NCBI RefSeq assembly: GCF_018866325.1
Contig: NZ_CP076457.1
Span: forward strand, 3,197,001 to 3,261,000
Length of the DNA: 64,000 bases
DNA from: Streptomyces sp. YPW6
Lineage (GTDB): Bacteria; Actinomycetota; Actinomycetes; Streptomycetales; Streptomycetaceae
Direction of reading: 5' to 3'
Numbering within the stretch: position 1 is the first letter of the stretch; each line of letters starts with the position of its first letter. The notes beneath the pieces are model-generated. The model worked only from the letters and a program-made list of their open reading frames with translations. It made no database searches and was not told the origin of the DNA. Of the stretch, positions 57,418 through 64,000 are shown piece by piece. The position numbers were made by a program, and so were the translations under genes.

Positions 57418-59495
57418 AGGGCTGCCTCGCTGGTGGTGGTCGTGGAGGTCGTGGGCGTCGACCGGGAGGTGGGCCAGGCGTTCTCGGCGGTGCGGAGCCA
57501 GGTCTCCCCGGCCACGGTGGAGCTGATGGAGTGTTCGACCAGGACCGGCGAGAAGGGTTCGGCCGCCAGGCGGAGCAGCTGGCGGGCGTCGACCAGGCCG
57601 TGGTCGGCGAGGCGCGAGCCGGTCCACAACTCGGCCAGCTCCGGCGCGTGCTCGGCCAGTCCCTGGTGTTCGTCGGAGGACATGTGGTCCTTCGTGGTCC
57701 GGGCCAGCAGCGCGTCCGGCACGACTCCGCGCATCGCCTCGACGAGCAGCGGCTTGTAACGCCAGGGGCTGATGCGCTCCGGCAGGCGCACGGCGAGGGT
57801 CGCCTCCAGGATCCGGTCGTCGTAGAAGGGCGCGGCGACCGGCAGCCCGATCGTCATGCCGATGTCCTCCATCGCCTGGAAGTGCCGGGCTCCCATCCGT
57901 ACGCCGTCGATGTCGACGTGCCGTCCGCGCCACGGGTCGATCGGTTCGGCGTGCTCGGCGGCGGCCCGGAACTCCTCGGCGATCAGGGCCTTCGCGTGCT
58001 CGGTGAGCCAGGGGTGCGGGGACTGCCGTACGCCCCAGGAGAGCAGCGGGGTGCGGGCGACGGGCTGGGGTGCGGCGGTGACCGCCCCGGCGAGCCAGCG
58101 GGGGAACGGCGAACGGTCGGACAGGGCCTTGAGCGTCGGCAGCAGCGGCCAGCCGAGCTGGTGGCGCAGGCCGCCGAGGTGGCTCCAGGCGGTGAACGGG
58201 TTGCCGTGGAAGAGGTCCTGGTAGGCGTGGGGCAGGCCGAGGAAGATCTCGTCGCCGCCGTAGCCGGTGAGGTGGTAGCGGGAGCCGGTGGCTCGGGCGC
58301 GGCCGAGGAGCAGTGCCGCGCGGGCCCGGCCGGGGGCGACGGGGAGCGGTTCGTCGTTCAGCTCGGCGGCGGTGGAGGCCAGATCGGCGTAGAAGTAGGG
58401 GGCGTCGGCGGCGGGGACGACGTGATGGTCCAGGGCGGGGTGGCGGCCACGCGCGGGGACGGCGTGGTGGTCCGGGGCGGTGGCGGGGTGGCGGCCTCCG
58501 GTAAGGCCGGCGTGGCCGTCCGGGGCAGGGGCGGGGTGGCCGTTCGACGCGGTCGCCGCCGTGCCGCGTGCCGCCTCGACGGCTCTGCGCGCCCAGGTCT
58601 CGTCCTCGCTGTACCGGTCCCGGGCGGCGACGGTCAGCAGGGACAGCGACGCGGGGCCGGTCTCGCGGGCGGCGAAGGCGAGGGCGGTGGAGTCCAGCCC
58701 GCCGGAGAGTTCGCAGCTGATCCGGTCCAGGCCGCCGACATGGGCCCGTACGGAGGCCTCGACGGCTTCCCCGAGCCTGTGGGCGCCCTCCGCCAGGGGC
58801 AGTTCCCCGGGCGGCGGCTCCCACCAGCGGTACTCGGCGGGGCCGGGGGCGGCGGCCGTGCCCGGGGCTGCGGCGGGCAGGGCCAGGCCGTACCCGGCGC
58901 CGGTCTCGTGGACACCGCGCCACACGGGCCGTCGGCTCAGGGGATGCGGCAGGAAGTCCAGCAGCCGGAGCGCCAGCGCGCTGTCGTCCAGGGGTGCGTC
59001 GATCAGCCGGGCCAGGACGGCGGGGCGGTCCGAGGCGATGGTTCCGGCCGCCGGGTGCCGGGCGTGGTAGACGCGGCGGAGTCCGGTGGCGGTGCCCCGG
59101 ATCCAGCTCTGCCCGGACAGCCTGGCGACCACGTGGTGGAGGCCGGGCAGCCGGGCGAGTCGGCGCTCCAGGCCGATGCGGTCGCGGGCGCCCTCCAGGA
59201 TGCCGGCGAGCACGGCGTCGGGGACGCGGTCCGGGCCGATGAGGACGAGGGCGTCCTCGCCCCGGGCGAGATGGCTGACCCGGCGGACCAGCGGGCGGGC
59301 GACGACCCAGGGCCGGCCCGAGGGATGGGCGACGGTCAGCGTGTCGCCCGCCTCCCGGGCGGGCCCGGCGGCGTCCGGCGCGGAGGACCGCCCGGCAGCC
59401 GCTTCCGGCGCGGGAAGCTGCCCGGCCGCTGCCGCTCCCGCCGCGCTGTCCGGCAGGACGACGAAGTAGTCACGCAACTGGCCGGGCATCTTCAC
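57414..59495 (-). CDS. Lasso peptide macrolactam cyclase (C protein, asparagine synthase-like)
   Basis: A 693-residue ATP-dependent cyclase that adenylates the ring Glu side chain and joins it to Gly1 of the core. The N-terminal 190 residues are glutaminase-like but without a catalytic Cys at position 2. The PP-loop is SCELSGGLDSTALAFAARE (about residues 262-280). HLTGYGGDEIFLGLPHAYQD and APFYDDRILEATLAVRLPER follow. An unusual His/Pro/Gly-rich insert (NGHPAPAPDGHAGLTGGRHP, with DHHAVPA repeats; encoded near 58404-58560) lies between, and an Ala/Pro-rich insert near residues 18-48. At 693 residues it is longer than the usual 600. It follows the precursor gene by 44 bases. Confidence 0.93.
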   Translation of the reverse strand: MKMPGQLRDYFVVLPDSAAGAAAAGQLPAPEAAAGRSSAPDAAGPAREAGDTLTVAHPSGRPWVVARPLVRRVSHLARGEDALVLIGPDRVPDAVLAGILEGARDRIGLERRLARLPGLHHVVARLSGQSWIRGTATGLRRVYHARHPAAGTIASDRPAVLARLIDAPLDDSALALRLLDFLPHPLSRRPVWRGVHETGAGYGLALPAAAPGTAAAPGPAEYRWWEPPPGELPLAEGAHRLGEAVEASVRAHVGGLDRISCELSGGLDSTALAFAARETGPASLSLLTVAARDRYSEDETWARRAVEAARGTAATASNGHPAPAPDGHAGLTGGRHPATAPDHHAVPARGRHPALDHHVVPAADAPYFYADLASTAAELNDEPLPVAPGRARAALLLGRARATGSRYHLTGYGGDEIFLGLPHAYQDLFHGNPFTAWSHLGGLRHQLGWPLLPTLKALSDRSPFPRWLAGAVTAAPQPVARTPLLSWGVRQSPHPWLTEHAKALIAEEFRAAAEHAEPIDPWRGRHVDIDGVRMGARHFQAMEDIGMTIGLPVAAPFYDDRILEATLAVRLPERISPWRYKPLLVEAMRGVVPDALLARTTKDHMSSDEHQGLAEHAPELAELWTGSRLADHGLVDARQLLRLAAEPFSPVLVEHSISSTVAGETWLRTAENAWPTSRSTPTTSTTTTSEAAL

Positions 59496-59539
59496 CTTTC
59501 GGAAGTTCTCACGCGGTGCGCAGGAGACGGATCGGCGGA

Positions 59540-59674
59540 TCAGACGATGCGCCGGGTCCAGTACTCCTTGTACGAGCCGACGAAGTAGCCGGCGGTCTTC
59601 TTCGAGAAGTCGCCCTGCTGGAACATCGCCGGCTTCACGTAAGCCTTCTTCTGCTGCTGCTTCTGCTGCTTCAT
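59540..59674 (-). CDS. Lasso peptide precursor
   Basis: A 44-residue precursor. The leader is residues 1-28, with the B1-binding Y12-V-K-P15 motif and G21-D-F23, and Thr27 at the -2 position as lasso proteases require. The core is residues 29-44, GYFVGSYKEYWTRRIV. Gly1 to Glu9 would form a nine-residue ring, leaving the tail YWTRRIV. I calculate a monoisotopic mass of 2005.0 Da after loss of one water, with no disulfide, so a class II lasso. The start ATG at 59674 has AAGGGAAAG upstream. From memory, this agrees with SRO15-2005 of S. roseosporus, or an isobaric variant. It is the first gene of the cluster. Confidence 0.93.
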   Translation of the reverse strand: MKQQKQQQKKAYVKPAMFQQGDFSKKTAGYFVGSYKEYWTRRIV

Positions 59675-59749
59675 GAGACTTTCCCTTCTGTGTGGTTGGC
59701 GACCGCTATGCCCATCTGGCTCCTGCATAACGGGAGTTGTTCGTGCGAC

Positions 59750-59772
59750 TGGTGTTCATCATGCGAACACCA
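59750..59772. promoter_or_regulatory. Inverted repeat upstream of the lasso operon
   Basis: TGGTGTTC (59750-59757) and GAACACCA (59765-59772) form perfect 8-bp arms with a 7-bp gap, about 75 bases before the precursor ATG. The position suits a regulator site near the promoter, though no clear -35/-10 pair is seen. No regulator gene is in the cluster. Confidence 0.45.
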
Positions 59773-59774
59773 GA

Positions 59775-60517
59775 GCCATCATGTCCGGCCGATGAACCGG
59801 TACGCATGATTCCGACTTACCGTGCGAAGTTGGCCGGATAGCGCGAGCACCGGAGCCTGGGGCGGCCCCTCTCCCGGTTTCTCGACTCCGGGCCGAGACG
59901 ATCTTCCGGCGACCCTGTGCAGTCGCACACCCCCTGGGCACGCACCCCCGGCGGACCGGCCCCGGGACCGAACGCGGTGATCGAACCGGGCAGTGAGCTG
60001 GCACGACGGATGACGGCCGCCGCCGGACCCGGCGAACCGGCCGGAACGGCCCCCGGGCCGGGCCCCAGGACCCCTCTACCTCAGAGATCACGGGCGCGCC
60101 ACCGCCCTCGGCACCGTCGCGCCGAAACGTTTTGCCGTACGGGAGTGGCTACGGCAAGTAGCCATTCGGCCACCCCGCCCCCCCCCACTTCCCACGGCCA
60201 CCCCGGCCCTGGGGCAGGGGGAGGTGGCCCGAGGCAGGGGGCGTGGCCCGGGGAGAGAAAGGCGGGGGCTGCGCCCGGGGGTGCCGGAGACTGTGCCCCG
60301 GAGGCAGGGGCAGAAGGCTGGGGCCCGGGGCCCCGGCCCGGGCCCGGGGTCGGGAGGCTGTGCCCCGGGTCCACGGGCCAGGCTCCCCGCGTCCCGGAGG
60401 CAGGAGGCCGTGGCCCGGGTCCAAGGGCCAGGCTCCGAGCCCCACGGCCCCACGGCCCCGCGGCCCCGGGTGCCAGCCCCCGGGTGCCGGCCCCCGGGCT
60501 CCCCTGCCCCGGACACG
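59775..60517. other. Gene-free region with purine-rich short repeats
   Basis: I see no credible gene here. A small hairpin TGGCTAC-N5-GTAGCCA lies at 60146-60164. From about 60200 the plus strand is dominated by GGGGCAGGGGG, GGCCCGGG and CCCCGGG units. GGGTCCA(C/A)GGGCCAGGCTCC occurs twice near 60367 and 60416, and three CCCCGGGTGCC(A/G)GC-like 14-bp units near 60465-60506. The open frames are only by-products of this composition. Confidence 0.55.
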
Positions 60518-60561
60518 CCACAGGGGCGGCACCTCCCGTGAAGGAGATACCGCCCCTGTGG
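60518..60561 (-). terminator. groEL terminator
   Basis: CCACAGGGGCGG (60518-60529) and CCGCCCCTGTGG (60550-60561) form a perfect 12-bp stem around a 20-nt loop, 44 bases beyond the groEL stop. The position and strength suit a factor-independent terminator. Confidence 0.75.
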
Positions 60562-60604
60562 GACGTACGCGGAGCTTCGATCGACCGGCGTGAGCCGGAA
60601 CCGA

Positions 60605-62416
<1,812 letters not shown>

Positions 62417-62429
62417 CGCCTTCGGCCAG

Positions 62430-62610
62430 TACCCGCCATGCGGACGAGGCCCCCGGAGCCCGCCCGGCGCCGGACCCCGGAGCCCTGCCCGCACGGAGGC
62501 ACGGAGCCCCACCAGCATCAGGGGCGCAGGGGCGCGGAGCCCTGCCGGCGCAGGAGCGCGGAACCCTGTCGGCACAGGAGCACAGAACCACGGAGCCCTG
62601 CCGACATAAG
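62430..62610. repeat. Degenerate 24-30-bp repeats between csp and groEL
   Basis: CGGAGCCCTGCC(G/C)GCRCAGGAG-like units recur about six times with many changes. Phrases such as CGCGGAGCCCTGCCGGCGCA and CGCGGAACCCTGTCGGCACA show the phase. No gene is seen between 62417 and 62816. The array lies outside the groEL promoter and after the csp gene. Confidence 0.55.
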
Positions 62611-62816
62611 GGGTGCCGAGGCGCGCACCCTCCCCCGCACCGGGCCGCGGTCACCTGCGGTTCCTGGCCGCGGCCCGCCCCGTACGCGGCCACCGCCGGC
62701 CCGGGACCCGCGCGAGGCGCGACCCCCTGCCCCGGAACGCGCGCAGGACCCGATCCCCTCTTCCCGGGGTCGGGCCCTGCGTGCGTGAGTGGTGTCGTCG
62801 GACGACCGCGCCGAGC

Positions 62817-63023
62817 TCAGCCGACGGCGAGCTTGACCATGTCGGCCTGGGGCCCCTTCTGGCCCTGCGAGATCTCGAATTCAACTCGCTGACCCTCTTC
62901 GAGGGTGCGGTACCCGTCCATCTGGATCGCGCTGTAGTGGACGAAAACATCCGCACCACCGTCGACCGCGATGAAGCCGTACCCCTTCTCCGCGTTGAAC
63001 CACTTGACGGTGCCCTGAGCCAT
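62817..63023 (-). CDS. CspA-family cold-shock protein
   Basis: A 68-residue single OB-fold protein that binds single-stranded RNA and [23 protein letters not shown] carries RNP1 (KGYGFI), and [20 protein letters not shown] carries RNP2 (VFVHY); the end is [15 protein letters not shown]. The sequence is of the abundant Streptomyces type (SC 7.0-like). The ATG at 63023 follows GGGGAG at a good distance. A promoter about 115 bases upstream would give a long structured leader, as in cold-shock genes elsewhere. Confidence 0.95.
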   Translation of the reverse strand: MAQGTVKWFNAEKGYGFIAVDGGADVFVHYSAIQMDGYRTLEEGQRVEFEISQGQKGPQADMVKLAVG

Positions 63024-63085
63024 GCCCAACTCCCCTATTACTGGCCCTTGCACGGGACCGCACTTCGCGGGCCCGGGTCGGAACT

Positions 63086-63173
63086 CACCCTCCGACAGGA
63101 GAGGGTGCGCGGCGCCGCAGCGCGTCGACCGCGGCCGAATGTATCCGCCCAACTGCCCTCTGCAACAGGTCAA
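63086..63173 (-). promoter_or_regulatory. csp promoter and leader hairpin
   Basis: On the minus strand TTGCAG (63165-63160), 16 bp and TACATT (63143-63138) form a likely promoter; TTGACC at 63173-63168 is an alternative -35. The start near 63131 gives a leader of about 108 nt that contains CACCCTC-N8-GAGGGTG (63086-63107). From here to 63382 the DNA is AT-richer than average and holds no gene. Confidence 0.5.
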
Positions 63174-63382
63174 TCGGACGAGAATTCTGGGCCACGAGGA
63201 ACACGCGAATATGCGGGTTTGCTGAGATTTACGGGCAAGTCGGGCCAGGCAAAGGCCACTTATGCCGCAAGAGGTTCAGGTACTTTGGCTGCTTCTTATC
63301 GGGGCCGGGCGCATTCTCATATGCGGGCGGCACGGGCAGCGGATGGGGCTTCCCCAACTGTACCGCGCTCAACCATGCAGAA

Positions 63383-63415
63383 TTGCCCCCTCCGCTTCTC
63401 TCGCGGAGGGGGCAA
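63383..63415 (-). terminator. Terminator of the thrC-moaD operon
   Basis: TTGCCCCCTCCGC (63383-63395) and GCGGAGGGGGCAA (63403-63415) form a perfect 13-bp stem with a 7-nt loop, 52 bases after the sulfur carrier stop. It is a strong hairpin and separates this operon from the csp promoter. Confidence 0.8.
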
Positions 63416-63466
63416 CTGCCGTCACACAGAGGCGCGGCGGGGCCGCCGGGAGCGGCCCCGGACGGC

Positions 63467-63745
63467 TCAGCAGCCGCCGGCCACCGCGGGAATGATCGAG
63501 ACGCCTGCCCCGTCCGGGGTCGCCGCGTCCAGGCCGCCCTCGAAGCGCACGTCGTCGTCGTTGACGTACACGTTCACGAAGCGGCGCAGCTTGCCCTGGT
63601 CGTCCAGGACGCGGGCCGCGATGCCCGGGTGGTCCTTCTCCAGGGACTCGATGACCTCGGAGAGCTTCGTGCCCTCCGCCGGGACCTCGGCCTGGCCGCC
63701 CGTGTACGTACGGAGGATGGTGGGGATGCGGACCTTGACGCTCAT
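63467..63745 (-). CDS. MoaD/ThiS-family sulfur carrier protein (CysO-like)
   Basis: A 92-residue ubiquitin-fold sulfur carrier: VKVRIPTILRTYTGGQAEVP, LSEVIESLEKDHPGIAARVL, then LRRFVNVYVNDDDVRFEGGL and VSIIPAVAGGC. Carriers of this family end in Gly-Gly, which is activated to a thiocarboxylate for cysteine, thiamin or molybdopterin synthesis. Here a Cys follows the Gly pair, so it would need trimming by a JAMM-type protease (Mec-like), as known for a few carriers. It lies 35 bases after thrC, an arrangement I recall from other Streptomyces. A role in cysteine or thio-metabolite synthesis is likely, and the exact partner unknown. Confidence 0.88.
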   Translation of the reverse strand: MSVKVRIPTILRTYTGGQAEVPAEGTKLSEVIESLEKDHPGIAARVLDDQGKLRRFVNVYVNDDDVRFEGGLDAATPDGAGVSIIPAVAGGC

Positions 63746-63780
63746 GGTGGTGCCCTTCTTCCTGCGTTACGGGGTGGTCG

Positions 63781-64000
63781 TCAGGCGGTGCCGAGGCCCG
63801 CGGCGCGGAACGCGTCCAGGCTCGGCTTGATGGTGGCCGTGGCCTGCGAGGTGGCGGAGACCGCGTCGAGCGTCTTGAGGCCGTCACCGGTGTTGACGAC
63901 GACGGTGGTGAGCGCCGGGTCGATGACACCGGCCTCGATGAGCTTCTTCGTCACGCCGAGCGTCACCCCGCCCGCCGTCTCGCCGAAGATGCCCTCCGTG
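63781..64000 (-). CDS. thrC: Threonine synthase, C-terminal part (partial)
   Basis: The last 72 codons of threonine synthase, the PLP enzyme that converts O-phosphohomoserine to threonine. The segment TEGIFGETAGGVTLGVTKKL then IDPALTTVVVNTGDGLKTLD matches the conserved end of the protein, including the glycine-rich phosphate/PLP-binding region. The 5' part lies beyond the window. A MoaD-like gene follows after 35 bases, likely in the same transcript, with a terminator after it. Confidence 0.9.
   Translation of the reverse strand, partial: TEGIFGETAGGVTLGVTKKLIEAGVIDPALTTVVVNTGDGLKTLDAVSATSQATATIKPSLDAFRAAGLGTA

Noticed and set aside
59759..60091. Possible 110-aa minus-strand protein upstream of the lasso precursor
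   Set aside because: Arg/Pro-rich random-looking sequence, no Shine-Dalgarno, and it runs over the presumed promoter.
63174..63382. Small RNA or tRNA gene in the AT-richer stretch upstream of csp
   Set aside because: No cloverleaf, conserved T-loop or terminator in the right place was found; the promoter and leader of csp explain part of it.

Overview
The window is GC-rich, with strongly biased third codon positions, GTG/TTG starts, many 4-nt ATGA/GTGA overlaps and actinobacterial gene families. It reads as a chromosomal segment of a Streptomyces. The lasso peptide cluster near the right end has a core (GYFVGSYKEYWTRRIV) whose cyclised mass I compute as 2005.0 Da. From memory this matches the S. 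roseosporus lasso peptide SRO15-2005, so a relative in the S. griseus/roseosporus clade is likely. I could not search a database.

Layout, left part. Positions 1-8.5 kb hold a helicase-associated WYL-like protein and an XPB-type helicase (paired in other actinobacteria). Between them lie a two-gene RloA/RloB-type defence candidate, a DUF2071 protein and a membrane protein. Positions 8.5-14.5 kb hold a HelD/HelR-like RNA polymerase recycling ATPase, cutC and a copper P-type ATPase behind a CsoR-type operator. Positions 14.6-17.2 kb hold the 5-oxoprolinase operon pxpABC. Positions 17.3-22.6 kb hold an HD hydrolase, a beta-propeller lipoprotein, a Cmx-type efflux pump, a HAD phosphatase and two small coupled genes. 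Positions 22.6-26.3 kb hold an N-acetylmuramic acid use operon (RpiR/MurR regulator, murQ, PTS EIIBC) with a likely leaderless, operator-controlled promoter.

Middle part. A Uma2-family protein precedes a red/far-red light-sensing module: PP2C phosphatase plus response regulator, convergent with a complete bacteriophytochrome kinase (27.2-31.9 kb). Next comes a beta-1,3-glucan (laminarin) locus at 33.1-42.6 kb. It has a LacI repressor, a secreted GH81 glucanase, an ABC importer without its own ATPase, and a GH1 beta-glucosidase. These are tied together by three AGAGCGCTCTC-type palindromes. A DUF417/DoxX-like membrane protein follows, behind a promoter carrying a perfect TGGTCTAGACCA DasR-like site.

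Right part. At 43.8-47.7 kb there is a striking unrecognised cassette of five genes on the minus strand. It runs from Cys-rich 95 aa, Cys-rich 99 aa, CxxC 76 aa and a 44-aa peptide to a PIMT-like methyltransferase, each junction overlapping by exactly 4 nt. It is divergent from an XRE regulator plus HD hydrolase pair. It is followed by a wHTH/zinc-ribbon protein behind a conserved-looking stem-loop, a TetR/DUF1772 pair sharing two operators, a PIG-V-type mannosyltransferase, a SigE-family sigma factor with a putative membrane partner, a GNAT protein and the lasso cluster (A-C-B1-B2-D). The last genes are groEL under two CIRCE elements, a cold-shock protein, a MoaD/ThiS sulfur carrier ending in GGC, and the truncated threonine synthase gene. 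Intergenic regions carry several GC-rich tandem repeat arrays. No tRNA, rRNA, CRISPR array or insertion sequence was recognised.
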